Of a DNA stretch of 64,000 nucleotides, positions 1-9,800 are shown piece after piece. Below the pieces are notes generated by a model, which worked only from the letters and a program-made list of their open reading frames with translations, made no database searches and had not been told where the DNA came from. Within the stretch, counting starts at the first letter, position 1. Each line of letters opens with the position of its first letter. The position numbers and the translations under genes were made by a program. Source of the DNA: CAZZEX01 sp964653285 (lineage in GTDB: Bacteria > Chloroflexota > Anaerolineae > B4-G1); NCBI GenBank assembly GCA_964653285.1, contig CAZZEX010000005.1, positions 21,786 to 85,785 on the forward strand, given 5' to 3'.

Positions 1-1
1 A

Positions 2-454
2 GTGCGCCGCCATCTGTTGATCTACCTGCCGTTCTCTCTGGCGCAGGAGGAGCGCTGGTTTGAGAACCTGCTGGAGCGGCTGGAGCGGCGGGAGAGCGTG
101 GTGCTGGCCATTGAGACGGCCGATGGGGTACACATCGGCAACGTGGGCCTGAATAACATTGACTGGAAGAACCGCAACGCCGAACTGGGGATCGCTATCG
201 GCGAGAAACCGTATTGGAACCAGGGATACGGCAGCGATGCCATCCGCACGCTGCTGGGCCTGGCTTTCCGCGAGATGAACCTGCACCGCGTCTTCCTGCG
301 GGTGGACGCGGACAACGCCCGGGGCATCCGCTGCTACGAGAAAGCGGGCTTCCAGCGGGAGGGTACCTTTCGCGAGGTGGTGTTCAAGGATGGAACCTAC
401 CACGATCAGTACGTGATGAGCATCCTGAGGTCGGAGTTTGAGGCCGATGAATGA
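2..454 (+). CDS. GNAT-family N-acetyltransferase (RimJ/RimL-like), 5' end probably outside window
   Basis: About 150 residues of an acetyl-CoA-dependent N-acetyltransferase are visible. The acetyl-CoA binding segment around EKPYWNQGYGSDAIRTLL (residues 68-85) and the C-terminal NARGIRCYEKAGFQREG motif are typical of the RimJ/RimL-type Acetyltransf_3 subgroup, which acetylates protein N-termini or small amines. The reading frame is open at the first base of the window and the family usually has 20-30 more residues at the N-terminus, so the true start is probably upstream and the GTG at position 2 is not trusted. It ends 13 bases before the PRPP synthetase start, suggesting co-transcription. 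The substrate cannot be told. Confidence 0.8.
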   Translation: MRRHLLIYLPFSLAQEERWFENLLERLERRESVVLAIETADGVHIGNVGLNNIDWKNRNAELGIAIGEKPYWNQGYGSDAIRTLLGLAFREMNLHRVFLRVDADNARGIRCYEKAGFQREGTFREVVFKDGTYHDQYVMSILRSEFEADE

Positions 455-467
455 GAGAGGAGGCAGC

Positions 468-1421
468 ATGCACGGTATCATCAAACTGTTCAGCGGTACC
501 GGTTGTCCCGCCCTTGCTGAAGAGGTCAGCCGGTACCTCGGTGTACCTCCGTCGGGGCGCGACATCGTCCAGTTTCCCAACGAGAATATCTTCGTGCGGC
601 TACACGAGAGCATACGCGGTCAGGACGTCTTTCTGGTCCAGACCACCTCGTCACCGGTCAACCGCAACATCATGGAGTTGTTGATTTTCCTGGACGCGTT
701 GAGGCGGGCCTCGCCGGACCGCATCACGGTGGTTGTTCCCTACCTGGCCTACGGCCGCTCCGACAGGAAGGATCAGCCCCGCGTGCCGATCACCGCCCGC
801 CTGGTGGCTGACCTGATCAGCGTCGCCGGTGCCGACCGTTACATCATGCTTGACCTGCACGCCGACCAGATTCAGGGGTTCTTCAGCATCCCGGGCGACG
901 TCCTGACCGTCTTTCCCATCCTCTCCGACTACTTTCGCGACAAAGGGCTCGGAGAAACGGTCGTCGTCTCCGCGGACCTGGGTTTCGCCAAGAAGGCACG
1001 CAACCTGGCGGCTGAATTGGGCCTGCCTCTGGCACTGGTCGAGAAACGACGGGTGACGATGGATACGGAGGCGCTCACGCTGGTGGGTGACGTGGAGGGC
1101 CACAATGTCATTATCGCGGACGAGGAGGTGGACACCGGTGGCACGATAGCCAACGCGGTCAACATCGCCCGGGAGCACGGCGCGCGTGAAGTTTACCTGT
1201 GTTTTGCTCACGCCGTCTTCTCACGGCCAGCGGTCGAGCGGCTGCGGGGCCTCTCCGTCAAGGAAATTGTGACCACGAACTCCATCCCTATCCCGCTGGA
1301 GAAGCAACTGCCCAATCTTACTATCCTCTCCGTTGCTGATCTGCTGGGCGAGGTGATTCTGCGTGTCCACGAGGGTCGCAGTGTCGGCGAAGTGTTCCGG
1401 AGTTACAAGCGTTACGAGTAG
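468..1421 (+). CDS. prs: Ribose-phosphate pyrophosphokinase (PRPP synthetase)
   Basis: Makes 5-phosphoribosyl diphosphate from ribose 5-phosphate and ATP for purine, pyrimidine, His, Trp and NAD synthesis. Starting at ATG 468, preceded by GAGAGGAGG, it has 317 residues, the normal length. Visible motifs are the PYLAYGRSDRKDQPR segment (about 91-105) with the ATP-binding arginine region, DLHADQIQGFF (about 129-139), the flexible-loop KRR (about 193-195), and the PRPP loop DEEVDTGGT (about 218-226), where most bacteria have DDxIDTGGT. The longer frame opening at 438 would overlap the upstream acetyltransferase and lacks a ribosome site. Housekeeping role; divergence of the PRPP loop may mean a class other than the E. 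coli type. Confidence 0.9.
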   Translation: MHGIIKLFSGTGCPALAEEVSRYLGVPPSGRDIVQFPNENIFVRLHESIRGQDVFLVQTTSSPVNRNIMELLIFLDALRRASPDRITVVVPYLAYGRSDRKDQPRVPITARLVADLISVAGADRYIMLDLHADQIQGFFSIPGDVLTVFPILSDYFRDKGLGETVVVSADLGFAKKARNLAAELGLPLALVEKRRVTMDTEALTLVGDVEGHNVIIADEEVDTGGTIANAVNIAREHGAREVYLCFAHAVFSRPAVERLRGLSVKEIVTTNSIPIPLEKQLPNLTILSVADLLGEVILRVHEGRSVGEVFRSYKRYE

Positions 1422-1432
1422 CACGCTAGTTC

Positions 1433-1488
1433 GTAGTGGCGACTTTAGTCGCTTCTCTCGCTTCAACAACGACTTTAGTCGTTACTAC
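1433..1488. repeat. Palindromic intergenic repeat (REP/MITE-like)
   Basis: Between prs and the MBL hydrolase lie two copies of a small stem, GCGACTTTAGTCGC (1439-1452) and ACGACTTTAGTCGT (1469-1482), each an inverted repeat around TT. The pair is bounded by GTAGT (1433-1437) and its complement ACTAC (1484-1488), so the whole 56-bp unit can fold on itself. This is the structure of a dispersed REP-type repeat; similar units are frequent in Chloroflexota genomes (general knowledge, not checked here). It could also act as a transcript-processing or attenuation hairpin. Confidence 0.7.
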
Positions 1489-1516
1489 AAACCAATCGAA
1501 AACTCTTGGAGGGGCC

Positions 1517-2158
1517 ATGTTCGTCAAACAATTCCGCACCGGCGGCGACCGCAACTTTGGCTACCTGGTCGCCGACGAAACGACGAGAAAAGCAGCCGTC
1601 ATTGATCCATCCTACTCGCCAGAAATGATAGTCGAATTTGCTCGCAATCGTGACTATGAGATCGAATATGTGTTCAGCACCCACGATCACTTTGATCACA
1701 CCAACGGCAACCGTGTGGTCGCAAGGCTGACTGGGAAACGTGCACTCTTGTTCGGGATGACCGACCCAGAAACCGGCGTCACCGTAGCGGACGGCGCGCG
1801 TTTCCCGTTAGGAAATCTAGAGATCCAGATTCTCCACACGCCTGGGCATACCAGTGACGGAATCTGCATCTACGTCGGAGCCACTGTTTTCACGGGCGAC
1901 ACGTTGTTCGTGGGCAAAGTCGGTGGCACGGATTTCGGGCCGGGAGCCAAGGCTGAATATGATTCCTTACACCAGAAACTTTTTGCGTTACCCGATAACA
2001 CCCGCGTTTTTCCGGGGCACGATTACGGCGTTGCTCCTGAATCCACCATCGCCCACGAGCGAGAGACGAATCCCTTTCTTTTGCAACCAGATTTTGCAAC
2101 CTTTGTGCACCTGAAACGCAATTGGGCAGCCTACAAGAAAGCACACGGAATCTCGTGA
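1517..2158 (+). CDS. MBL-fold metallo-hydrolase (glyoxalase II-like)
   Basis: A 213-residue metallo-beta-lactamase-fold hydrolase. The metal motif is THDHFDH at residues 55-61, followed by HTPGHTSDG, FTGDTLFVGKVGGTDF and FPGHDYG, the layout of glyoxalase II-type thioesterases and related persulfide dioxygenases. ATG 1517 is preceded by TTGGAGGGG; the longer frame from 1436 runs through the palindromic repeat and is not credible. Its stop overlaps the GTG of the next gene. Directly ahead of a bacillithiol operon, a role in hydrolysing or oxidising bacillithiol thioesters or persulfides is attractive (inference); the sequence alone does not decide between hydrolase and dioxygenase. Confidence 0.82.
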   Translation: MFVKQFRTGGDRNFGYLVADETTRKAAVIDPSYSPEMIVEFARNRDYEIEYVFSTHDHFDHTNGNRVVARLTGKRALLFGMTDPETGVTVADGARFPLGNLEIQILHTPGHTSDGICIYVGATVFTGDTLFVGKVGGTDFGPGAKAEYDSLHQKLFALPDNTRVFPGHDYGVAPESTIAHERETNPFLLQPDFATFVHLKRNWAAYKKAHGIS

Positions 2159-2925
2159 CCCCGTGGTACGAGAAAAGTTTCGGGCGGGAATACCTCGAGT
2201 TGTACGCCCACCGCGACGCTGCCGAAGCGCGGGCAGACATAAAAGCCGTTCTCTGCCTGCTCTCTCCGCCAAAGGACGAACCGCTGCTCGATCTATGCTG
2301 TGGCCCAGGTCGGCATCTGCGTGTCTTGCGCGATCTGGGCTTTGGTCAACTGGTTGGGTTGGACCTTTCCGAGGAACTGCTGCAAGTCGCCGCTGTCAAT
2401 TTGGCCAATGCAGATAGCTGCCTAGAACGAGCCCCCCATCACGTTCAGTTAGTGCGATCGGACATGCGCACGATCCCGTACACGAACTATTTTGCCACCG
2501 TTCTATCGCTCTTTACCTCGTTTGGATATTTCGAGACCGACGAAAACAATCATGCCGTGTTCCTGGCCATTCATCGCGCTTTGAGGACGGGGGGAAGGGT
2601 TCTGGTTGATTACCTCAACCGGGACTATGTGATCGCCAACCTGGTCGAACGCGACGAGAAGGCACTTCCCGGCCGGCACGTTCAGAATACGCGCTGCCTG
2701 ACCGATGGCGGCCGGCGAGTCGCAAAGACCATCACCGTCACCACCAGAACCGGCGGGAAGCGCGAGTTCCACGAGTCGGTACGGCTCTATTCTAAAGCCG
2801 AGATGGTTGTTATGCTGCAAGTCTCCGGGTTCATAGATATTCATTGTTATGGCTCGCTCGACGGTCAGGCATACAATCCTGAGAGCAGGCGCCTGATCCT
2901 GATCGCCCGAAAGAAAGACCATTGA
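2155..2925 (+). CDS. Class I SAM-dependent methyltransferase, coupled to bshC (candidate bacillithiol N-methyltransferase)
   Basis: A 256-residue Rossmann-fold methyltransferase with SAM motif I LLDLCCGPGRH at about residues 44-54, the acidic loop GLDLSEELL, and a DMRTIPY segment. The start GTG 2155 overlaps the previous stop (GTGA), and gives the N-terminus VTPWYEKSFGREYLELYAHRD common in this family; ATG 2122 would force a 37-base overlap. Its stop overlaps the bshC start (TTGA), so the two are translationally coupled. Chlorobium relatives are known to make N-methyl-bacillithiol with a dedicated SAM enzyme (NmbA), so this may be its functional equivalent; that is inference from position and fold. 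A small-molecule methyltransferase of other substrate is the alternative. Confidence 0.82.
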   Translation: MTPWYEKSFGREYLELYAHRDAAEARADIKAVLCLLSPPKDEPLLDLCCGPGRHLRVLRDLGFGQLVGLDLSEELLQVAAVNLANADSCLERAPHHVQLVRSDMRTIPYTNYFATVLSLFTSFGYFETDENNHAVFLAIHRALRTGGRVLVDYLNRDYVIANLVERDEKALPGRHVQNTRCLTDGGRRVAKTITVTTRTGGKREFHESVRLYSKAEMVVMLQVSGFIDIHCYGSLDGQAYNPESRRLILIARKKDH

Positions 2926-4502
2926 TCACCAAGATTGAGCCACGGACGTTGCCCGCCCAGGCTGAAAACAGGCTGTATCTGGATTACATCGCAGGTACAG
3001 GCCCAGCCGCCGATTTTTTTTCACACGCGCCGCTGGATTTTGGCGCTGCGTTTGAGACACGCCGGGGCTACTCCTACCCGCGCCAGGAGATTGCGCGTCT
3101 CCTGGCCGAATACAACAGTGGGTTGGGCGCAGGGGCTCGCACGTTGGCCAACGTCGCCGCTTTGGGCGATCCCGCCACCTTTTGCGTGATCGCCGGGCAG
3201 CAGGCCGGTTTCCTGGGCGGCCCGGTTTACACGGCCTACAAGATCATCACCACGATTCGGTTGGCTGCGCACTTGCAAGAGACACTGGGAACCCGGTTCG
3301 TCCCGGTGTTTTGGCTGGCTACGGAGGACCACGACTTTCACGAGATCAACCACGCCTACTTTACTCAGCGCGACGGTGAAGTAGGACGGGTGAAGTTTGA
3401 TTGGAGACAAGCGGCCCATCCCATCGCCGATCTGCCCATCACCGCAAGCGTGACCCGCGCCTACAGTGACTATTTCGAGAAACTCTTGCCAGGGCCATTC
3501 CACTCACGATCCCAAGCGCTGTTTGCACCCCGACCTGGAGAGGATTTTTGCGCCTGGCACGCTCGAATCTGGGCGAACCTTTTCACCGAGCACGGCCTGG
3601 TGATCGTCGAACCGAGGACTCTGCATCCACTGGCAAGCGGCTTTTTCCAACGCGCACTGGAGCAGAGCGACGAGATTCGCAATCGTCTGGATGACGTCGC
3701 ACGCCGTCTGCGCACCGACGGATACCGGCCCGCGCTGACCTCGCTACAGGCGGGGCAGTTGTATACGTTCGACGCGACGGGGCGCCGGGTGCGGGTGCAA
3801 GAGCCAGGTGCCCATCTCGCCGCAGCGACAGTGCACCCGGAGCGCTACTCCACCGGCGCTGCCCTGCGTCCCCTGTTCGCCGATGCGATACTCCCAGTCG
3901 TGGCCAGCGTGCTCGGCCCCGGCGAGATTGCCTACCAGGCCATGTTGCGCCCGCTCTACGACCTGTTTGACCTGCCTCAGCCGCTTCTGTTCCCGCGCAA
4001 GAGTTACACCGTCATCTCCGCCGGCCAGGCCAGGCAAATCGCCCGTTACGAGACAAACGTGCGCGCCATTTTGACCGGGCAACTGGACGTGGACGGTACG
4101 TTCCGCAGTCTCGTGCCGGCGTCCGAACGGGCACTCTTCGACCAGGCACGGCGCGAACTGGCAGAAGCGCTCGCGCCGCTGCGGCCCTATTTGAAGGACA
4201 TTGATCCCGGCCTGGGGAAAACCTGGAAACAGACGCTGGCTAACTCGACGCGCAACCTGGACAAACTCGAAGACCGGGCTGTGAGGGCGCGGATGAGCCG
4301 GTCGGGGTTATCCAAAAGAGAGTTGCAGGCCCTACGAAACACCTTGTTACCCAGGGGACGGCTGCAGGAGCGCGTCTTCCCTCTGTCCTACTTTGTCAAC
4401 GACTACGGCAGGAGGTTCGTAGACGAGATACTCTCCGCCGGCGAGTTGGCCGATTTCTCGCACCACGTACTCACTCTGGAGGAAGGGCATGCCGAAAGTT
4501 GA
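2922..4502 (+). CDS. bshC: Bacillithiol biosynthesis cysteine-adding enzyme BshC
   Basis: Last step of bacillithiol synthesis: adds cysteine to glucosaminyl-malate. The 526-residue length is slightly shorter than the usual 540. Recognisable signatures are the IAGQQAGFLGGPVYTAYK stretch (about 89-106), VFWLATEDHDFHEINH (about 128-143), the LGPGEIAYQAMLRPLYD region, and the C-terminal coiled-coil segment followed by RLQERVFPLSYFVNDYG. The start is TTG 2922 overlapping the methyltransferase stop. It overlaps bshB by 14 bases. With bshB and bshA following, this is a complete bacillithiol operon with the genes in reverse order of the pathway steps. Confidence 0.93.
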   Translation: MITKIEPRTLPAQAENRLYLDYIAGTGPAADFFSHAPLDFGAAFETRRGYSYPRQEIARLLAEYNSGLGAGARTLANVAALGDPATFCVIAGQQAGFLGGPVYTAYKIITTIRLAAHLQETLGTRFVPVFWLATEDHDFHEINHAYFTQRDGEVGRVKFDWRQAAHPIADLPITASVTRAYSDYFEKLLPGPFHSRSQALFAPRPGEDFCAWHARIWANLFTEHGLVIVEPRTLHPLASGFFQRALEQSDEIRNRLDDVARRLRTDGYRPALTSLQAGQLYTFDATGRRVRVQEPGAHLAAATVHPERYSTGAALRPLFADAILPVVASVLGPGEIAYQAMLRPLYDLFDLPQPLLFPRKSYTVISAGQARQIARYETNVRAILTGQLDVDGTFRSLVPASERALFDQARRELAEALAPLRPYLKDIDPGLGKTWKQTLANSTRNLDKLEDRAVRARMSRSGLSKRELQALRNTLLPRGRLQERVFPLSYFVNDYGRRFVDEILSAGELADFSHHVLTLEEGHAES

Positions 4503-5205
4503 CGTGATGGCCTTTGGCGCCCATCCCGACGACATCGAACTTGGCTGTGGAGGCACGCTCATCAAACTCACGGAGATGGATCATTCCGTCGTCCTGGTGG
4601 ACATGGTACAGGGCGAGATGGGGACCAGGGGCACAGTCGAGACCCGCAGGGCCGAGGCTGCCGCCGCTGCCAAAATCATCGGCGCGGTCGCGCGCGAGAA
4701 TCTGAAACTGCAAGATGGCAACGTCCGCGCCGACGAGGAAGCCAAACGCCGGGTAGTCGAGGCCGTCCGCAAACACCGCCCGCGCCTGGTGTTCATCCCC
4801 TACTACGAGGACCGGCACCCCGACCACTATCACGCCAGTCAAGTGGCCTACGAGGGCATCTTCCTGGCCGGCTTGAGACAGTACGAAACGGGGCAGGAGA
4901 GTTATCGCCCCTCCAGGGTGCTCTACTATATGGGCTGGTACGAGTTCGAGCCGACGTTCATCGTGGACATCAGCGCGCAGTTTGACCGAAAGATGAAGGC
5001 GATCTATGCTTTTTCCACACAGTTCAAGCCGGACGACTCGTTCTACGAGCAGACTCGCCTCACGTCGCGCCAGTACAACTGGGCGCTCGTCCACAGGATG
5101 GCCTATTACGGCTCGCTGATCGGCAAGCAGTATGGAGAGGGCTTTTTGATTCGTGGTAAGATGGAGGTCGAGAATCCTTTGGAAGTCAAATTCTCATCTT
5201 TTTGA
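4489..5205 (+). CDS. bshB1: Bacillithiol biosynthesis deacetylase BshB (PIG-L/LmbE family)
   Basis: Zinc-dependent deacetylase that converts N-acetylglucosaminyl-malate to glucosaminyl-malate. The 238-residue protein has the zinc and catalytic motif AHPDD at residues 11-15 and the third ligand region RHPDHYHAS at about 109-117, both diagnostic of the PIG-L fold. ATG 4489 lies inside the end of bshC with GGAGGAAGGGC before it. Ten bases separate its stop from the bshA start. The BshB1 subgroup is chosen because of the operon context; related enzymes also remove acetyl groups from bacillithiol S-conjugate breakdown products. Confidence 0.9.
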   Translation: MPKVDVMAFGAHPDDIELGCGGTLIKLTEMDHSVVLVDMVQGEMGTRGTVETRRAEAAAAAKIIGAVARENLKLQDGNVRADEEAKRRVVEAVRKHRPRLVFIPYYEDRHPDHYHASQVAYEGIFLAGLRQYETGQESYRPSRVLYYMGWYEFEPTFIVDISAQFDRKMKAIYAFSTQFKPDDSFYEQTRLTSRQYNWALVHRMAYYGSLIGKQYGEGFLIRGKMEVENPLEVKFSSF

Positions 5206-5215
5206 AAGGAGCGCA

Positions 5216-6331
5216 ATGCGCATCGGAATTACCTGCTATCCGACCCACGGCGGCAGCGGCGTCGTAGCCACCGAGTTGGGTAAACACCTGGCCGAGCGTG
5301 GCCACGAGGTGGCGTTCACTTGCTATTCCGCGCCGTTGCGGTTGGCCGAACTGCCACCTCGCGTCTCTTTTCACGACGTAGACATCGTCGAGTACCCCTT
5401 GCTCAAGAACTTTCCCTACACTCTGGCGCTCGCCTCCAAGATGGCCAATGTAGCGCGGATGAAGCGGCTTCAGATCTTGCACGTGCATTACGCGATCCCA
5501 TTCGCCGCCGCCGCGCTGCTGGCCAGACAGACCGTGCCAGAACTAGACCTCAAAATCGTGACCACCTTGCACGGCACGGACGTGATGTTGGTCGGCAACA
5601 ATCCCTCCTTCAAACCGGTGACAGCGATGGTGATCGAACAATCCAATGCTGTGACAGCGGTGTCTAATTTTTTGAAAGACGAGGTTTATCGTCAGTTTCA
5701 GGTGAGTAAAGAGATCAGTGTCATCTACAACTTTATTGATCCGGTGCGGCACGATCATCCAATTCCACCGTGCATCCCCCCGTGCGGCGGCCCAGAGCAA
5801 TACACGCTGATGCACATCTCCAACTTTCGACCGGTCAAGCGCGTCAGAGACGTGATTGAGATATTCGCCCACGTCACAAAAAAGATCAATGCACGCTTGA
5901 TTATGGTCGGAGATGGGCCCGACGCGGGGCTGGCGGCGCATAAGGCGCAGGAGTTGGGTGTCGCAGATAGAGTGAGGTTTATTGGCGTCGTGGACCGGGT
6001 GGCCCCGCTATTGCGGGCCGCCAACCTGCTGCTGCTCCCCAGTCAGGCGGAGAGTTTCGGACTGGTGGCCCTCGAAGCGATGGCCAGCGGCGTGCCGGTC
6101 ATCGCCAGCGACGCCGGTGGGCTGCCAGAGGTCGTCGAGCACGGCGTTACGGGCTTTCTGGCCCCGGTCGGCGACGTGGAAAAGATGGCCGGCTACGCCG
6201 TTCGTCTCCTGTCTGACCGTGCACTGTGCCAGGCATTTTCTCAGGCCGCTCGCAAACGCGCGGTCGAGCGCTTCGACTACCACGACATCGTCCCACAGTA
6301 TGAGGCTGTCTACGAACGAGTGCTGGCGTAG
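5216..6331 (+). CDS. bshA: N-acetyl-alpha-D-glucosaminyl L-malate synthase BshA
   Basis: First step of bacillithiol synthesis: joins L-malate to UDP-N-acetylglucosamine. A 371-residue GT4 glycosyltransferase (GT-B fold). The N-terminal MRIGITCYPTHGGSGVVATELG and the C-terminal nucleotide-sugar site ESFGLVALEAMASGVPVIAS, with both glutamates, are those of BshA. ATG 5216 is preceded by AAAGGAG; the longer frame from 5153 overlaps bshB. It is the last gene of the operon; a convergent minus-strand gene ends 21 bases downstream, and no clear terminator is visible in that short gap. Confidence 0.93.
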   Translation: MRIGITCYPTHGGSGVVATELGKHLAERGHEVAFTCYSAPLRLAELPPRVSFHDVDIVEYPLLKNFPYTLALASKMANVARMKRLQILHVHYAIPFAAAALLARQTVPELDLKIVTTLHGTDVMLVGNNPSFKPVTAMVIEQSNAVTAVSNFLKDEVYRQFQVSKEISVIYNFIDPVRHDHPIPPCIPPCGGPEQYTLMHISNFRPVKRVRDVIEIFAHVTKKINARLIMVGDGPDAGLAAHKAQELGVADRVRFIGVVDRVAPLLRAANLLLLPSQAESFGLVALEAMASGVPVIASDAGGLPEVVEHGVTGFLAPVGDVEKMAGYAVRLLSDRALCQAFSQAARKRAVERFDYHDIVPQYEAVYERVLA

Positions 6332-6352
6332 AGGCACTCTTGCGGGAAGGTA

Positions 6353-6796
6353 TCAGGTATCGTCGCTGTCGCGTTTCGTCAGGTAGTGGATACCTGTGTC
6401 AATCTCGGCGTAGCCTGCTTTTTGAAACAGTGCCAGTGATGCGGGATTATCACTTTCGACGAGGGCTGCGATGACGTGCATGCCCTGCTCGCGCAGCACC
6501 TCTTCGGCCGCCGCAATCAGTCGGACCCCATGGCCTTGCCTGCGGTGGTCGGGGTCTACTGCCAGCCGGTTGATCCACCCCTTGCGACTGTCGTGGGTAG
6601 CGACGACCGCACCCACCAGTTGGCCATCCACTTCCAACCCCAGGATCGTCTGGACGGTGCTGGCGAGTTGTCGGGCCAGGCTGGCGCGACTGTCGCGCCC
6701 CTGGGGGCTGAGCGAGTGCAGCCCCGCCCGCTGCCACAGCGCCAGCAATGCGTCGTAGTCGCCCAGCCCCAGCCTACGTATGTGATCACCATGCAT
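6353..6796 (-). CDS. GNAT-family N-acetyltransferase
   Basis: A 147-residue single-domain acetyltransferase. The acetyl-CoA motif is NRLAVDPDHRRQGHGVRLIAAAEE (DPDHRRQGHG is the core) and the C-terminal NPASLALFQKAGY is the usual beta-4/alpha-4 signature. The start is taken at ATG 6796, 8-9 bases after AAAGGG; a start at 6826 is possible but would overlap the upstream gene's stop at 6830 closely and has no ribosome site. Convergent with bshA. Substrate unknown. Confidence 0.82.
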   Translation of the reverse strand: MHGDHIRRLGLGDYDALLALWQRAGLHSLSPQGRDSRASLARQLASTVQTILGLEVDGQLVGAVVATHDSRKGWINRLAVDPDHRRQGHGVRLIAAAEEVLREQGMHVIAALVESDNPASLALFQKAGYAEIDTGIHYLTKRDSDDT

Positions 6797-6829
6797 AGAA
6801 GTGCCCTTTCTAAACCCACGCATCACGTT

Positions 6830-9800
6830 TTACTCTTTCCAGATGCCCTCTCCCACTCCCGCCACCATCCCTGGCGAGGGGTTGTAACTGGCGTAGAAAT
6901 CGCGGGAGCAGTCGTCGCGGTCGGTGCCCGGCGGGTAGCGCTTGAGGGAAGCCCCCCGGGGGAAGTCCTCGCCGGGGTCCAGGGGGTAAGGTACTGTGCC
7001 AGCGCGGGGCTCGCCGCTCCAGGCAGCGCTGTCCACCAGCGTGCCACCCGCATCTAGCAGAACCACCTCGTCGCTCTTGTTCCCCAACGCCAGGCCAGAG
7101 CCATCCCAGGAGCCCACGGGCACCAGGTCGGGCACGGCGGCGTCACAATCTGTCCACTCGTAGGCGGGGTTGAAGCCGTAGGCGGCGGAGAAGTTCGTCG
7201 CGCAGGCCGCCACCACGACCGCCTGACCGTGGAGGAGTTGCGTCCCGGCGGGAAAGGCATAGCGGCCATCGCCAAAGTCCCCTACGTTAATGGCGTCCCC
7301 CACCGTCCAGCCGGAGATGTCGCCCTCGAGGCCAGGGTTGTAGAGTTCAATCCATTCCTTACCGGCGTCGTCACCGTCGGGGTTAGCGAAGACTTCGGTG
7401 ACCAGGGGATAGTCGGCTGGAGGAATGTAGTCACGCATCACCAGGGGCAGGTAGAGGCGGTGGATCATCGGGGCGTGGCCCATGTTCCAGTCGTGGTCGA
7501 AGACGTCCAGCATCCAATCGTAGGCCTCCGCCGAGCGGAATTGGAGCGCCACTTCGCGGTTGTTCTTGTTGGAGGTCTCGGTGCCATTGATGCTCCCCAG
7601 GTGTACCCAGCGCTCGTCGCCCACGCTCACCAGGAAGGCCTTGGCGTGGATTCCCAGGCCGGTGACGTTCGCCAGGCAACAGGTGAGGTTCAGCCCCTCC
7701 TGCGCGGCGATTCCGTTGAGGGCCAGGCAGGTCTCGGTGTTCTTGGAATCGTAGTAATCGTCCAGGAGGACGCGGACCTCGGCCTCCCGTCGGGCCGCTG
7801 CGATGATGGCCTGGAGGCGGGGATTGAGTCCGGCTGGGCCGGCGCCGGTGGTCCAGGTGAGTGGCTCGTTCAGTTGCATCACACCGATTTGGTCGCCGAT
7901 CCCAGCGTGGCCCAAGAGGCCCAGGAGGCCATCCCGGTCGCGCAGTGCGTTCTCGGGTGCGTGGAGCACGGTGACGTGGATAGCGCTTGTCGCCAGCGGG
8001 GCGATGAAGGGGGCGGTGTAAGTCGTCCAGTCCGGCGGAGGCAGCGGGGTGAAACCTTCGGGCGGTCCATCAGTGCCATCGTAAGGGGCGACGTCCAGGT
8101 GGTGCATGGGGTCGCAGTCACGACGGAATATCTCCGCCAGGCGGGCGACGACGCCGGGGCTGTCGGTCACCGCTACGAAGCCGCGGTGTCCCATGGTGCC
8201 ATTCTCCTTGGGATCGGAGGGCATTGAGTTCTCGCCGAAGTTGTCGCTGCTCACCAGCGCCAATCGGTCATCCACCAGGATGAACTTGGCGTGCTGGAAG
8301 CGGTAGCGGGGGGCGGTCTCGCCGATGAAGTAGACGGCGCTGGTGGGCGGGTTGTGCAGACGTTGGACAATCCACTTTTCCACGTCGTCTATGCCTCCGC
8401 AAGGACCGCTCTCCAGCAGGATGGTCACCACCACCCCGGCCTGTATACGGTCGCTGATGACTTGATAGAGGGCCCCGCTTTCCAGTGTGTAGGCCTCGAT
8501 GCGCAGGCTGTGTTGGGCCGAACCGATCGTCTGCGAGACCACGTTCAGTGTACCCTCCGGAGCCACGGCCAGGGTGAAGTTGGCCGTGGTGGTGATCTCC
8601 GCCGGGGAGAACAGATCCTCCAGGTCCCAGCCGGGGTAGCGCAGTTTGCGCCCGTCAATGAGGTCATCCGGGTACTGGGCCCAGTCGGCGGCGGTGTCTG
8701 TGTCCGGAACGGGGCGGCCTGTGGCCTGGTCCAATTTGCGGTAGAGTACCTGCCCGGCGCCGTAACCCGCGTAGGGGTAGGGAACGGCGGGGCCAACCCA
8801 GCCCTCGGAGGCCGACCCTGTGCCGTAGGCCAAACCGTCCGCCGCGTTCCCATCGGCGTCCAGCAGGTAGGCCCTGTCGCCAGCGTCAGCCAGGAAGCCA
8901 ATCGGCCAACTCCCGTTGAGCGTGGGGACAGGGCGTGTGATGGCCTGGGCAGCCCAGTCGGCGTCAAATCCCCAGACGGGGTAGAAGCCGTCTGCGTCCT
9001 GGGCCAGCCAGAGGGTCTGCCCTGGTCCGATGGTTGCGGTGGCCGGGAAGGAGACGCCGCCGGTGCCGAGGCCATCGTTCAGCCGCCATCCGTCCAGGGA
9101 GACAGTATGAGGACTCAGGTTGATGAGCGCGGCAGCCTCTTTGCCTTTCCCATCATAGTTGACCGGCTCCAGGGCGTAGAGGCGGATGTGAGGGATAACG
9201 GTCGTCGTCCACTCGTAGGCATTATTCATTGTGAGCATCTCGCTGGCGGTGGTTGTGGCGGTGACCAGGTTGGTGAAGGTGCTGGAGGCGGTGTCGGTCA
9301 CCCGGCCGGTGACGGTGATGAGGTGCCGGGTGCCGGCGGGCACAGCGCTGAGTTGCCAGACCAGGTGGCGTCCGAAGGGGACGAAGGTAAACGGACTGCC
9401 CTGGGTGACGAAGCCCACAGCGACGGGGAGAGTGTCGGTCACGCGCACAGTGGTGGCGGTGATGGAGCCGGTGTTGCTGAGGGCGATGTAGTAGGTGATG
9501 AGGTTGCCGGGGGTGGCGGTGTCCGGGCCGGTCTTGGCGACGACCAGGTCGGCTACGAGGTCCGGCGTACCAACCTGCTGGAAACTGACGTCGTCGTAGG
9601 TTGCGGCGCAGGGCGTAGCGCCCACCGGATTCAGCATCAGCCGCACTCGGCACGAGTGAGCACTGGCAGGGGCGGTGATTGGTCCCGTGGCGAGGAAGCG
9701 ATAGGCGGGGTCGTCCACCGTCAGGCGAGTCGTCGAGTCGTCGTGGCTTAGCTCGGTGCCAGAACTGTCGTCGGACGCATACCAGGAAACGCGCAGGTAG

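Noticed and set aside
7229..9751. Long plus-strand frames (332 and 486 codons) opposite the secreted PLD/lamin-tail gene
   Set aside because: They are antisense to a protein with clear domains, have Gly/Val-rich composition typical of the reverse frame of GC-rich genes and no family resemblance.
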